DNA from: Vibrio salilacus
GTDB lineage: Bacteria; Pseudomonadota; Gammaproteobacteria; Enterobacterales; Vibrionaceae
Direction: 5' to 3'
Assembly: GCF_002811245.1 (NCBI RefSeq)
Contig: NZ_NIVQ01000001.1
Coordinates: 248,001-312,000, forward strand
Length of the DNA: 64,000 nucleotides
Positions 27,009 through 36,837 of this stretch are shown piece by piece; the first letter of the stretch is position 1; every line of letters starts with the position of its first letter. A program made the position numbers and the translations under genes. Below the pieces are notes generated by a model that searched no databases, was not told the origin of the DNA, and worked only from the letters and a program-made list of their open reading frames with translations.

Positions 27009-28946
27009 TTACTCATTGTCTAAGTCAGTTGGCAGGGTGCGCGGTAAAGTGAAGATAAAGTGAACCCCGTTACCTGGCTGTGAATCAAAGTGCAACTGCC
27101 CTTTGAGTTTTTTATGTACCAAATTGAACACCAAATTCAATCCTAATCCTGACCCGCCCATGCCTCGCTTACTGGTATAAAAAGGTTCAAAAATCTTTTG
27201 ATGGAGTGATGCGTCAACGCCAGCGCCATTGTCACGGTATTCGACGATAATGTCTTCATCTTGCTGTCTTAATTCAATCACAATCTGGGGTTCGTTTTGG
27301 TGTTCAAACGCATGATTAATGCTGTTCATGATTAGGTTCGAAATCACCTGAGTTAGTACGCCCGACAAGCTACTCATGGTTATTGACCTGTCACCTTCAA
27401 TACGCGGTGTGACGGGCACTTTGCGTGTCTCTGGGTGAAGGCTCGCCAACAGTGCGTCGAGAACTTGATAGACGTTAAAATTGCTTCGACTTTCAGATAC
27501 TTGATCAACCGCGGTTTGCTTAAAGTCGCGCACCAGTTTTGCGGCGCGATTGAGGTTATGCTCTAACATCGAATGGCTTTCACCCAGCGTTGCCATTAAC
27601 GATTCAAATTGCTCACTGGTCAGCGTTTGTGTGGCAAAAGCATGTTTCGCTTGGTTGACGGTCTCTTGAATCACTGAGGTGGCGGTCACCGCAATACCGA
27701 GAGGGGTGTTGACCTCATGAGCAACGCCTGCGACAAGGCCTCCGAGGGCGGCGAGCTTTTCAGACTCGATCAGTTGTTCTTGAGTACGTTGCAATTGCTG
27801 CATGCTCTGTTTTAGATCCAATGTCCGTATGGCAACCGTATGTTCGAGTGATTGATTGAATTGCTCTAACTCGATTTGGGTAAGCTTGAGCTCAGTAATA
27901 TTGAGCGCGGTACCGCGAAAACCGATGAAATGGCTGTCGTCAAAACGGGCCTTGGCTTGAAATAAGAGGTAGTGCGTGATGCTGTTCAGCGTCAAATGCA
28001 CTTCACATCGACTAAAGTCACCCTGGCGCGTCAAATAGTGCTGTAACGTTTCACAATCTGCCAAGGCAGGGATCAAGCTCAGTTGCGGCTTGGTGTCGGG
28101 CTGAATTTCCAGCGCTTCCTGCATGCTTTCGGAACAGTAAACTAACTCACCTAACGCATTGGTTTCCCATAACCAATCGGAAGAGATGTGGGCAAACTCA
28201 TGGAACCTCTCTCGTTCTTGCTGAATGCTGTTATAAAGCAGTGTGACATTTTGTGTGATTTTGTTGGTCTCATTGCCAAGCCAGTCAAGTTCGTCCTGTT
28301 TCTCTGTTATCCAGGCATGATGCTCAAGAGTTAAAGGTTCTTTAGGATGACGAGGATTGTATTTTCTGAGGTATTGAGCGATGGCAAAAACGCGTTGATT
28401 GACGCTCTTGTGAAACACCATAAGCACAAGATAACAGACAAGCAGTGTCTTGGCTGCATTTAATAACAGAGTGTATATTGCTTGTCTGATAAGGTAATCG
28501 TAAATCTCTGTAGCGTCGGTTTGAATAAAAATGGTTCCAACTGATTCAACAAGAGAAGAGTTAGGGTGGCGATAGAGTAGGGTAAATTGCTGCGTAATCG
28601 GATGCTTAGCATTTGGTATACCAGCTTCCAATTGGTAGTCACCGCTGTTGACACGTAAATAATCAAGTTTAGGTAAGTTGACTAAGCCGTTAAGTTCTTG
28701 TTTCAAAGATGAAAGATCGAAGCTCCACAGTGAGGTCGCGAGTAGTGGGGCGTGAATATCACGTATTTCTAGTTGTCGTTGCTCGACGGCATCGAATTCA
28801 TGAGTATATTCCCAAGAAAGTTGCAGTAGAGTAGTAAAGACGGTGATGGCGCCACTGAGCAAAACCATGATTAAGATAATGCGCCGTCCTATTCGGCTAT
28901 AGAATGGGCTCTCATGGCTATATTCAATACTTTTGCTACGATTCAT
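27009..28946 (-). CDS. Membrane sensor histidine kinase with PAS domain
   Basis: A 645-residue inner-membrane kinase. Helix 1 (about 20-45) and helix 2 (about 155-180) bracket a periplasmic sensing region of about 110 residues. A linker and a PAS-like domain (about 245-350, FAHISSDWLWETNALGELVY) follow, then a coiled coil and the kinase core. The phosphoacceptor is H410 in AGVAHEVNTPLG. The N box (NLIMNSINHAFEH), G1 (DNGAGVD) and G2 (GMGGSGLGLNL) are all present. No receiver domain is fused, and no response regulator is adjacent. The divergent gene encodes a periplasmic binding-protein-like partner, so ligand sensing through that protein is likely but unproven. Confidence 0.9.
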   Translation of the reverse strand: MNRSKSIEYSHESPFYSRIGRRIILIMVLLSGAITVFTTLLQLSWEYTHEFDAVEQRQLEIRDIHAPLLATSLWSFDLSSLKQELNGLVNLPKLDYLRVNSGDYQLEAGIPNAKHPITQQFTLLYRHPNSSLVESVGTIFIQTDATEIYDYLIRQAIYTLLLNAAKTLLVCYLVLMVFHKSVNQRVFAIAQYLRKYNPRHPKEPLTLEHHAWITEKQDELDWLGNETNKITQNVTLLYNSIQQERERFHEFAHISSDWLWETNALGELVYCSESMQEALEIQPDTKPQLSLIPALADCETLQHYLTRQGDFSRCEVHLTLNSITHYLLFQAKARFDDSHFIGFRGTALNITELKLTQIELEQFNQSLEHTVAIRTLDLKQSMQQLQRTQEQLIESEKLAALGGLVAGVAHEVNTPLGIAVTATSVIQETVNQAKHAFATQTLTSEQFESLMATLGESHSMLEHNLNRAAKLVRDFKQTAVDQVSESRSNFNVYQVLDALLASLHPETRKVPVTPRIEGDRSITMSSLSGVLTQVISNLIMNSINHAFEHQNEPQIVIELRQQDEDIIVEYRDNGAGVDASLHQKIFEPFYTSKRGMGGSGLGLNLVFNLVHKKLKGQLHFDSQPGNGVHFIFTLPRTLPTDLDNE

Positions 28947-29056
28947 AAATTACCTCGTTTTTATCAGTATAGTCATTAAATAAATATTGAGTGTGCTCAG
29001 AGTTGGAGAGTTGCGCTAAGTCAACTACACTCAATTCATACTTTCGTGGGAGTGGT

Positions 29057-30034
29057 ATGATGCGTTGGGTCTTGATTTGGATTTGGCTGTTATTTGCTGC
29101 GTCACCTGTTTGGGCGACAAAAGTACTGTTAGTAGAAAGCTACCACTCAGAGTATCCATGGGACGCTAGCTATGTTGAAGGGCTAACCGAAACCCTTGAA
29201 CCAGGCGTGGAGCTCATGACCTATCAAATGGACACCAAACGGCTTCCTGTAGAAAAACACCAAGCTCAAGCTGAGAAAGCTTTTGCGGTCTACCAACAGT
29301 ATCAGCCAGAGATTGTGATTCTAGGCGATGACAACGCATTCAATTACCTGTTGCCTAAGTTATATCAACAACCTATTTCTATCGTTTTCCTCGGGGTTAA
29401 TGCCAACCCGAGAGCGTTACTGATGCAATATCGCGGTCAAGCGAAGGTGACGGGAGTATTAGAGCGACCATCGTTTGTCAAATCTCTGATTGAACTTCGC
29501 CGCCTATTTGCTAATGAGTCGTTTTCGGTTCGAATTTTGTTTGATTCTGGCGTGACGTCGAGGATTGCCAAAGACTATATTGAAAAACAGTACAGTTTAA
29601 TTAAAAACACTCTGGGGATTGACGTTGAAATTGAAGTGATACAAACGATGCCACAATGGCAGCAGACCGTCCTTAATGCTAAACAAGCAGGTTTCAGTGT
29701 CATTATTGTCGGTTTGTATCAAACACTCGTCGATGAAGAGGGTAATCATGTGGTTGATACAGAGGTGATCTCATGGACGAACCGTCATTCACCGTTACCT
29801 ATTTTCGCTTTCTGGGATTTTGCAGTGGGAGAGAATAAAGCGGCTGGTGGTGTGGTTTTATTTGGGCGCAGTCAGGGTGTACACGCCGCTAATCTCGTTA
29901 ATGAGATCATTCAAACCGGGCACGAACCGATTATTCCTATCGTGACAGATAATCAAGGGCAAGCGATCTATTCGCGTAAAGAATTCCAACGATGGGGATT
30001 GAATATGCCTTACCATTGGCAAGCAATTGAGTAG
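29057..30034 (+). CDS. Periplasmic ABC substrate-binding-like protein, probable kinase partner
   Basis: A 325-residue exported protein. I use ATG 29057, which has a GTGGGAGTGG ribosome site and gives a clean signal peptide (MMRWVLIWIWLLFAASPVWA). The frame is open 22 codons further upstream but that extension is hydrophilic. The fold resembles the COG2984-type ABC solute-binding family: VLLVESYHSEYPWDASYVEG, EIVILGDDNAFNYLLPKLY and FWDFAVGENKAAGGVVLFGR. No permease or ATPase gene is nearby. The divergent histidine kinase, 110 bases away, suggests a sensory rather than transport role. Ligand unknown. Confidence 0.8.
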   Translation: MMRWVLIWIWLLFAASPVWATKVLLVESYHSEYPWDASYVEGLTETLEPGVELMTYQMDTKRLPVEKHQAQAEKAFAVYQQYQPEIVILGDDNAFNYLLPKLYQQPISIVFLGVNANPRALLMQYRGQAKVTGVLERPSFVKSLIELRRLFANESFSVRILFDSGVTSRIAKDYIEKQYSLIKNTLGIDVEIEVIQTMPQWQQTVLNAKQAGFSVIIVGLYQTLVDEEGNHVVDTEVISWTNRHSPLPIFAFWDFAVGENKAAGGVVLFGRSQGVHAANLVNEIIQTGHEPIIPIVTDNQGQAIYSRKEFQRWGLNMPYHWQAIE

Positions 30035-30124
30035 TTTGCGGGTAATTTGATTGAAGAAAAGCAGAAGTTTGAAGTAACACGGTCTATTCGATTTACAATC
30101 TTTTGCTTTACGGTTAAAAAGAAC

Positions 30125-30151
30125 AAAAGTATCAGCGACTATTGACGATAA
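30125..30151 (+). promoter_or_regulatory. Flagellar sigma-28 type promoter of cheV
   Basis: AAAAGTAT (30125-30132), 11-base spacer, GACGATAA (30144-30151). This matches the FliA consensus TAAAGTTT-N11-GCCGATAA at 6/8 and 7/8 with exact spacing. The cheV ATG is 31 bases further on. Confidence 0.6.
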
Positions 30152-30182
30152 TATGTTGTGATCAAACTAAGAAAGAAGAATT

Positions 30183-31166
30183 ATGAGCGGATCAAATAGT
30201 ACGATATTGACGGAGAGTGGTACCAATGAGCTAGAAATCATTGAGTTTCACCTAGTGAAAGAGCTTGCTGATGGAAGCAAAAAAACCTGTTATTACGGAA
30301 TAAATGTCGCCAAGGTACGTGAAGTTATCCAGGTTCCTGAAACGACAGATTATCCGAATGCGCAGCCACATATGGTGGGGGTTTTTTCTTCGCGAGATGT
30401 CTTAACGCCCTTAGTTGACTTAGCGGGTTGGCTTGATGTCCCGACCAACAATGATTTAAAACGTAAGTTTGTGATCGTGACTGATTTTAACAATATGACT
30501 AATGGTTTTCTTATTGATAGCATTAGCCGTATTCACCGTATTTCGTGGAATGATGTTGAGTCGCCAAGTCAATTTCTAGAAGCGGGTGAGCAAGATTGTG
30601 TTGTCGCTGTTGTTCGTAAAGATGGCAACCTGATCATGATTCTTGATTTCGAGAAGATCATTGCCGATATCAACCCAGAATTGAGTATGGAAAAATACGA
30701 TGTGACCGTCGATAAATCGGTAGACCTGAATCAACGTATGATCACTAAACGTAACGCGAAGACCGTTATGGTGGTTGATGACTCTGCCTTCATTCGTTCC
30801 ATGATCCAAGAAACGTTAACTTCAGCAGGCTACAACGTTATTGCGTGTAAAGATGGCGGTGAAGCATATGACAAATTGATGAGCCTTATTGAAGTGGCAA
30901 AAAAAGAGAATATGCCAATCAGTGAGTTTATTGACGGTGTGGTTACGGACGTTGAGATGCCACGGATGGATGGTATGCACTTAGTGAAACGTCTGCGTGA
31001 AAGTGAAGTTTATTCGGTAATACCTATCGTCATGTTTTCATCATTGATGAGTGAAGATAACCGGACTAAAGCCTTAGCGTTGGGTGCTAACGATACGATT
31101 ACCAAGCCAGAGATCGGCCGAATGGTAACCTTAATGGATAAGTACATCTTTGCTAAAAACGAATAA
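30183..31166 (+). CDS. cheV: Chemotaxis coupling protein CheV (CheW-REC fusion)
   Basis: A 327-residue cytoplasmic protein joining a CheW-like domain (about 15-170, YYGINVAKVREVIQVPET) to a response-receiver domain (about 195-325). The receiver has the acidic pair in VMVVDDSAFIRSM, the phosphoacceptor D256 in VVTDVEMPRMDGM, and the conserved Lys in NDTITKPEIG. It couples chemoreceptors to CheA and may tune signalling by being phosphorylated. It has its own sigma-28-like promoter and a strong terminator, so it is a single flagellar-regulon gene away from the main che operon. Vibrios carry several CheV paralogues. Confidence 0.95.
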   Translation: MSGSNSTILTESGTNELEIIEFHLVKELADGSKKTCYYGINVAKVREVIQVPETTDYPNAQPHMVGVFSSRDVLTPLVDLAGWLDVPTNNDLKRKFVIVTDFNNMTNGFLIDSISRIHRISWNDVESPSQFLEAGEQDCVVAVVRKDGNLIMILDFEKIIADINPELSMEKYDVTVDKSVDLNQRMITKRNAKTVMVVDDSAFIRSMIQETLTSAGYNVIACKDGGEAYDKLMSLIEVAKKENMPISEFIDGVVTDVEMPRMDGMHLVKRLRESEVYSVIPIVMFSSLMSEDNRTKALALGANDTITKPEIGRMVTLMDKYIFAKNE

Positions 31167-31182
31167 ATTTTCCCCAGTATAA

Positions 31183-31212
31183 AAAAGGATACGCACTGCG
31201 TATCCTTTTTTT
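31183..31212. terminator. Bidirectional terminator between cheV and deaD
   Basis: Stem AAGGATACGC (31185-31194) / GCGTATCCTT (31198-31207) flanked by A-run on the left and T-run on the right. It serves both converging genes. Confidence 0.9.
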
Positions 31213-31227
31213 GTGTAGCTGTGAGGC

Positions 31228-33081
31228 TTAAGCTTCAGTAGTGCGACGACCATGACCACGTTCGCCACGGAAGTTGCCACGTTTGTCACCGCCGCGGTTA
31301 CGATCGAAACGACGTTCACCATCGCGACCAGCGCCACCTTCACGTTTACCGCGGTAACCACCTTCACTACGACCACCACTGCGGAAACCACTTTCACGAC
31401 GGCCACGAGGCTCGCGGAAATCATCAAAGTCACAGACAACAGCGTCAACTTGTTTTTGACGAATACGTAGCTTGCGCAATTTACCTGCAGTTTCAGAAGA
31501 CATTGCTTTTGGTAGCTGAACGTAGGTTTCACCTTGAGCAAGTTTAATTGCACCGATAGAACCTTTTGTGAGACCAAGCTCATTCGCTAGTGCGCCAACG
31601 ATATCTTTAACTTGAACGCCTTGCTCGCGACCAACTTGCAACTGGTAAGTATCCCAGTCTTGGTTGTTGGTACTACGACCACCTTCACGGCCATCACGAC
31701 CTGTTTCGCGACGGTCTTTGCGACGTAGCTTATCACGCTCAATAGCTTCAATCATTGGGTCTTCGCCAACATAGAATAGTGGGCGCTTACCTTGCTGACG
31801 TTTAAGTAGAATCGCGGCGAGTGTCGCTGCGTCTAGCTCTAGAGACTCTTGCAGTTTTTCAACCAGCGTAGAGAACTTCTCTAATGCTTTGTGTTCTTTT
31901 TCAGTTTCTAGCTCAGCGCCAAGTTTAGCTAAGCGTGACTCTGCCACTTTGTCACGGTGTGGAAGCTGAATCTCTTCCATTGATGACTTAGTTACACGTT
32001 CGATAGTACGAAGCATACGTAGTTGGTTGGGACGAACCAAAAGGATCGCTTTACCTTTACGTCCTGCACGACCAGTACGGCCGATACGGTGGATGTAAGA
32101 CTCAACATCGAATGGAATATCGTAGTTAAATACGTGTGTAATACGTGCAACATCAAGACCACGAGCAACAACGTCAGTCGCGACTAAGATGTCGATAACA
32201 CCTTGTTTGATGTGATCAACAGTGCGCTCACGCAGTGATTGTGGAATGTCACCGTGTAGTGCTGATGCTTTAAAGCCTCGTGCAGATAGCCAATCAGCTA
32301 GGCGCTCGGTATCTTGGCGAGTACGTACGAATACGATTGACGCGTCAGTCTCTTCAGTTTCTAGCAGACGTGACATTGCTTCGTCTTTTTCTACGCCTTT
32401 TACAACCCAAAATTGTTGTATAACTTTATCTACCGTGTGGTTTTTACCCGCCACGTCGACAGTTTCAGGGTCACGCAAAAAGCGCTCAACAATCTTTTTC
32501 AGCATTGGAGGCATAGTCGCAGAGAATAAAACGCGCTGGGCAGAAGCTGGAGAATGTTCCATGATAGCGGTTACGTCATCAACGAAACCCATATTAAGCA
32601 TTTCGTCTGCTTCATCTAGAACGAAAGTATTTACTTCATCGAGATGCAGGCGGTCACGGTTAATAAGGTCTTGAACACGGCCAGGGGTACCAACAATAAT
32701 TTGCGCACCGTTTTTTAGTGCACGCATTTGATCAACGATCGATGCGCCACCGTAAATCTCAAGAACCTTAAGTCCTGAAATGTTTCGGCCAAGGTTCTTA
32801 ATTTCTGCCGCAACTTGAATCGCCAACTCACGAGTCGGAGCAAGAACGATAGCTTGTGGCTTACGCTGATTAAAGTCGATTTTGTTTAATAGCGGAAGAG
32901 AGAAGGCAGCAGTTTTACCTGTACCTGTTTGTGCTTTACCTAGTGCATCTTTACCAGCCAATAGGTGCGGAATTGCGGCCGCTTGAATTGGTGTTGGTGA
33001 AACAAAGCCCATATCGTTAAGAGCGGAAAGGAGGGTATCGTTAAGCGCTAAATCGCTAAACTGAATTACAGAATCTGTCAT
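31228..33081 (-). CDS. deaD: DEAD-box ATP-dependent RNA helicase DeaD/CsdA
   Basis: A 617-residue helicase. Motifs in order: Q motif (FVSPTPIQAAAIP), I (AQTGTGKT), Ia (PTRELA), Ib (TPGR), II (DEAD in VLDEADEML), III (SAT), IV-VI ending HRIGRTGRAGR. A DbpA-like RNA-binding domain lies at about 480-560, followed by an Arg/Gly-rich tail (for example GYRGKREGGAGRDGERRFDR). It assists ribosome assembly and mRNA turnover, particularly in the cold. The 5' side is a long intergenic region shared with rnb, and cold-shock leaders are typical of this gene, though I cannot show one here. Confidence 0.97.
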   Translation of the reverse strand: MTDSVIQFSDLALNDTLLSALNDMGFVSPTPIQAAAIPHLLAGKDALGKAQTGTGKTAAFSLPLLNKIDFNQRKPQAIVLAPTRELAIQVAAEIKNLGRNISGLKVLEIYGGASIVDQMRALKNGAQIIVGTPGRVQDLINRDRLHLDEVNTFVLDEADEMLNMGFVDDVTAIMEHSPASAQRVLFSATMPPMLKKIVERFLRDPETVDVAGKNHTVDKVIQQFWVVKGVEKDEAMSRLLETEETDASIVFVRTRQDTERLADWLSARGFKASALHGDIPQSLRERTVDHIKQGVIDILVATDVVARGLDVARITHVFNYDIPFDVESYIHRIGRTGRAGRKGKAILLVRPNQLRMLRTIERVTKSSMEEIQLPHRDKVAESRLAKLGAELETEKEHKALEKFSTLVEKLQESLELDAATLAAILLKRQQGKRPLFYVGEDPMIEAIERDKLRRKDRRETGRDGREGGRSTNNQDWDTYQLQVGREQGVQVKDIVGALANELGLTKGSIGAIKLAQGETYVQLPKAMSSETAGKLRKLRIRQKQVDAVVCDFDDFREPRGRRESGFRSGGRSEGGYRGKREGGAGRDGERRFDRNRGGDKRGNFRGERGHGRRTTEA

Positions 33082-33486
33082 TGGGATCCTACTATATCTA
33101 TGTCAACAAAAGGTCCCACGAGCTCTACCAATTCCAATACCAATCCAGTTAAGAGCTGATTCCGTTCAGATGCGGAAAAGTCGTAAATCGCATCAAGCCA
33201 CTAGGGACGTAATTAAGGGTGCGGATTATTCCTTAAATACATAAAAAAAGCCAGAAAAAATTGAAATTCATCACAGTTCTTCTTTGAATTGAGCTGTTTT
33301 GTTCACATTTTCGTCACCAAATCGTTCTGTGTGCTTAAATAATAAGCATGTTAATTGGGTTGTTAAGTGATTGAATTGCGCACCAATCACCAGATTGTGA
33401 TACTTGCGCGCTAGCGAGCCCATAGTCGCGATGATATAGTGTGCGAAATTTTTTGGTTAGATACTGACTCGGATAAAACAAGACAG
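33082..33486. other. Divergent deaD / rnb intergenic region
   Basis: 405 bases containing the two outward promoters and probably a long deaD leader. An A/T-rich stretch lies at 33236-33270. No convincing ORF, small RNA or named operator was found. Confidence 0.4.
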
Positions 33487-35490
33487 ATGTTTCAAGATAA
33501 CCCTCTACTGGCTCAACTTAAGCAGCAAATTCAAGAAACGCTCCCTAAAAAAGAAGGCACGATCAAAGCGACAGAGAAAGGCTTTGGTTTTCTCGAAGTG
33601 GACAATAAAAAAAGCTTCTTTATTCCTCCTCCGTACATGAAAAAATGTATACATGGCGATAAAGTCCAAGCGATTATCCGCACTGAAAATGAGCGAGAAA
33701 TTGCTGAACCAGAAACATTGTTGGAGCAAGGCCTAAATCGTTTTATCGGTCGCGTGAAGCTGTTGAAAGGTAAGCTCAATGTCTCGCCTGATCATCCGCA
33801 GTTGAAAAAGTTGTCGCTAAAAGCAAAAACGCGCAAAGGCATCAAGAGTGATGATCTTAAAGAGGGAGACTGGGTTGTTGCACATCTTATTCGTCACCCG
33901 CTGAAAGGCGACGATGGCTTCTTTGTCGAAATTTCACAAAAGATTACGGACGCTGACGACAAAATTGCGCCTTGGTGGGTGACGTTAGCGCAGAACGACT
34001 TACCTAATAGTGAACCTGCTGGGATTGAAAATTGGCAGATTATCGATGACCCTGATCTGCAACGTATTGACCTGACTGATATTCCTTTTGTTACCATTGA
34101 TGGTGAGTCAACCAAGGATATGGATGACGCGCTATATGTGAAAAAAACGCAGTCAGGTGATTTTGAACTGACAGTTGCGATTGCGGATCCAACCGCTTAT
34201 ATCACTCCTGGTAGCGAAATGGACAATGTTGCGCGTGAACGTGGCTTTACCATTTATCTGCCGGGGCGCAATATTCCAATGTTGCCCCGTGACCTCGCCG
34301 ATGAGTTGTGTTCACTAATGCAAGATCAGGTGCGTCCGGCGCTTTGCTGTACGGTCACCATAGATAAACAAGGCGTGATTGGCGACGACATTCGATTCTT
34401 TGCAGCGAACGTTAAATCGCATGCTCGCCTTGCTTATGATCATGTTTCAGATTGGCTCGAGCATGGCGAGTCACCACAGTGGCAGCCGAGTGAAGAAATT
34501 GCACAAATCCTCCGTGATTTGTATGACTTCTCGTTGGCACGAGCGAACTGGCGTGAAACGCATGCCGTGGTGTTCCCCGATCGTCCCGATTACCGCTTTG
34601 AATTGAGCGAAGATAATGACGTAGTGGCGATTCATGCGGAGACTCGTCGCAGTGCCAACCGTTTGGTCGAAGAGGCGATGATTACCGCCAACATCTGTGC
34701 TGGTCGTATTTTGCGCAGCGCTTTTAACTCAGGCGTTTTCAACACGCATGCCGGTTTCAAACCTGAGAAAATCGCAGAGGTGATCAGTTTCATCAATCCA
34801 GAAGGTGAGTTGCCATTTACTGCTGATTCGGTTGCAACACTTGAAGGATTTGCCGAGCTGCGCCGTTGGTTGAGCCAACAAGAAACCAGTTACCTTGATA
34901 ACCGTATTCGTAAGTTCCAAAGCTACAGTGAAATTGGTAATCAACCATTACCTCATTATGCGATGGGGCTTGATATTTACGCGACGTGGACATCACCGAT
35001 CCGCAAATATGGCGATATGATCAATCATCGTATGCTTAAGGCACATATTTTGGGCAAAGCTCCAGTGCAAACGGCAGATGACAGCGTGGGTGAAGAGCTC
35101 GCGTTGCACCGTAAGCATCATAAAATGGCGGAACGTAATGTTGGTGATTGGCTTTACGCTCGTACATTGGCTGACGAGCCGCGCAAACAAACTAAGTTTA
35201 GCGGTGAGATCTTTGATATTAACCGCGCAGGTATGCGAATCCGTCTAGTGGAAAATGGCGCTGCAGCCTTTGTTCCGGGCTCGTTGATTCTTGCAAACAA
35301 AGATCGTCTCGAGTGCAATAGCGATAATGGTACGATCTCTATCGATAAAGAAGTCATCTATCGCCTTGGCGATGTGGTTGAAGTGGTACTGACCGATGTT
35401 AACCAAGAAAACCGCAGTTTGGTCGCAAAGCCAACCCAAGTGTTTGATGAAGTAAAGTCTGATGACCAAGCTTCACCAGCGGCAGAATAA
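33487..35490 (+). CDS. rnb: Exoribonuclease II
   Basis: A 667-residue processive 3'-5' exoribonuclease. I start at ATG 33487 ([16 protein letters not shown]), as in the E. coli protein; 16 extra codons upstream are open but not conserved. Two N-terminal cold-shock domains ([13 protein letters not shown]...) precede the RNB catalytic domain, whose metal-binding aspartates lie in [16 protein letters not shown] (here [16 protein letters not shown]) at about 200-215. A C-terminal S1 domain (about 570-655) follows. It degrades unstructured mRNA and trims tRNA precursors. It is divergent from deaD, putting two RNA-turnover genes together. Confidence 0.96.
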   Translation: MFQDNPLLAQLKQQIQETLPKKEGTIKATEKGFGFLEVDNKKSFFIPPPYMKKCIHGDKVQAIIRTENEREIAEPETLLEQGLNRFIGRVKLLKGKLNVSPDHPQLKKLSLKAKTRKGIKSDDLKEGDWVVAHLIRHPLKGDDGFFVEISQKITDADDKIAPWWVTLAQNDLPNSEPAGIENWQIIDDPDLQRIDLTDIPFVTIDGESTKDMDDALYVKKTQSGDFELTVAIADPTAYITPGSEMDNVARERGFTIYLPGRNIPMLPRDLADELCSLMQDQVRPALCCTVTIDKQGVIGDDIRFFAANVKSHARLAYDHVSDWLEHGESPQWQPSEEIAQILRDLYDFSLARANWRETHAVVFPDRPDYRFELSEDNDVVAIHAETRRSANRLVEEAMITANICAGRILRSAFNSGVFNTHAGFKPEKIAEVISFINPEGELPFTADSVATLEGFAELRRWLSQQETSYLDNRIRKFQSYSEIGNQPLPHYAMGLDIYATWTSPIRKYGDMINHRMLKAHILGKAPVQTADDSVGEELALHRKHHKMAERNVGDWLYARTLADEPRKQTKFSGEIFDINRAGMRIRLVENGAAAFVPGSLILANKDRLECNSDNGTISIDKEVIYRLGDVVEVVLTDVNQENRSLVAKPTQVFDEVKSDDQASPAAE

Positions 35491-35512
35491 TTGCTAACGG
35501 TACGATCAACAT

Positions 35513-35538
35513 GGGCGCTTATTGAGCGCCCTTGTATT
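35513..35538 (+). terminator. Terminator of rnb
   Basis: Stem GGGCGCT (35513-35519) / AGCGCCC (35525-35531), then TTGTATTTC. It is 22 bases past the stop. Confidence 0.75.
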
Positions 35539-35670
35539 TCTTGGTGTTAATCTGTCCAGAATATCGCTACTCTCAGCACCATTATGATGGGCTGAAGGGG
35601 TCAATGTGTCTGGTTCAGCTTCGGTCGCTCGGGTTATGGGTGTCTTAGCCGAACACTATAACCGTACTAA

Positions 35671-35705
35671 ACAAAGCCCAGCATCAATGCTGGGCTTTGT
35701 TTTAT
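35671..35705. terminator. Strong bidirectional terminator at malK end
   Basis: Arms ACAAAGCCCAGCA and TGCTGGGCTTTGT about a minimal loop, then TTTTAT on plus and TTTAG on minus. It ends malK transcription from the right. It could also end a transcript from 35540-35670 on the plus strand. Confidence 0.85.
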
Positions 35706-35718
35706 CATCATTTGTGGG

Positions 35719-36837
35719 TTATTCGAAATCGACACCGGCTTCTTGGTGTAAGCGGCGACACGCTTTACCGTCGCTGTGGAACAAGTGACAGCGGTGGGCC
35801 GGAATACCAACGGCAAGTTTATCGCCTGGTTCAACCGCTAAAGTGTCTGGCTGACGATAAATCATGTCAGCGTCAGCGGCATCAATATGCAAGTAAACTT
35901 GTGTTTCGTTGCCAAGTTTCTCAACAATATTAACGTCACCTTCGATGGTTGCATCGCCTTCGTTCGCAGTCAATAGATGCTCGGGGCGAACACCTAGTGA
36001 CATACGCTCGCCGCGTGTAACTGTGGTGCCATCGACAGGTATCCAGAATGTGGTCCCGTTTGCTATTTGTACCATCACGCGCTCTTTCTCTACTGCTTCA
36101 ATGAACACACTCATAAAGTTCATCTTTGGTGAGCCGATAAAGCCTGCGACGAAGCGATTTTGTGGGTAGTGGTACAGTTCGAGCGGTTTGCCGACCTGAG
36201 CAACGAACCCCGCATCTAAAACCACAATTTTGTCTGCCATCGTCATTGCTTCAACCTGATCATGAGTAACGTAGATCATAGTGCAGCCCAGTTTACGTTG
36301 AAGTCTGGTGATTTCTGAACGCATCTGGACACGAAGCGCCGCATCAAGGTTTGATAATGGTTCGTCGAGGAGGAATACGTCTGGCTGAGAGACCAGAGTA
36401 CGACCGATAGCAACACGTTGACGTTGACCGCCAGATAGTGCCTTTGGCTGGCGCTCTAGAAGGTGGCTCAATTGCAGAACTTCTGCTGCTTGTTCAACAC
36501 GCTGGTTAATTTCACCCTTACTGGCTTTGGCCAGTTTGAGACCAAATGACATGTTATCGTAAAGGTTTAAGTGCGGGTAAAGCGCATAAGACTGGAACAC
36601 CATACCGACACCACGCTTTGACGGCTCGACTTCGTTCATGCGCTCATTACCGATATAAAGATCACCGGATGTGATGTCTTCTAGGCCTGCAATACAACGC
36701 AGTAGTGTCGACTTACCACAGCCTGATGGACCGACGAATACAACGAATTCGCCCTCTTGGATCTCTAAATCAATGTTCTTGGAAATCAGTACGTCACCGT
36801 AAGCTTTAGATACATTTTTTAACGTGACACTCGCCAT
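35719..36837 (-). CDS. malK: Maltose/maltodextrin ABC transporter ATP-binding protein
   Basis: A 372-residue ABC ATPase. Walker A is GPSGCGKST, signature [15 protein letters not shown] and Walker [17 protein letters not shown]. The C-terminal regulatory OB-type domain (about 235-370) contains GVRPEHLL and closes with [20 protein letters not shown]. It energises MalFG, and in enterics the C-terminal domain also restrains MalT. It diverges from malEFG across a 656-base control region. Confidence 0.96.
   Translation of the reverse strand: MASVTLKNVSKAYGDVLISKNIDLEIQEGEFVVFVGPSGCGKSTLLRCIAGLEDITSGDLYIGNERMNEVEPSKRGVGMVFQSYALYPHLNLYDNMSFGLKLAKASKGEINQRVEQAAEVLQLSHLLERQPKALSGGQRQRVAIGRTLVSQPDVFLLDEPLSNLDAALRVQMRSEITRLQRKLGCTMIYVTHDQVEAMTMADKIVVLDAGFVAQVGKPLELYHYPQNRFVAGFIGSPKMNFMSVFIEAVEKERVMVQIANGTTFWIPVDGTTVTRGERMSLGVRPEHLLTANEGDATIEGDVNIVEKLGNETQVYLHIDAADADMIYRQPDTLAVEPGDKLAVGIPAHRCHLFHSDGKACRRLHQEAGVDFE

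Noticed and set aside
35606..35788. 60-codon plus-strand ORF next to malK
   Set aside because: Passes through the bidirectional terminator and into malK; no ribosome site.
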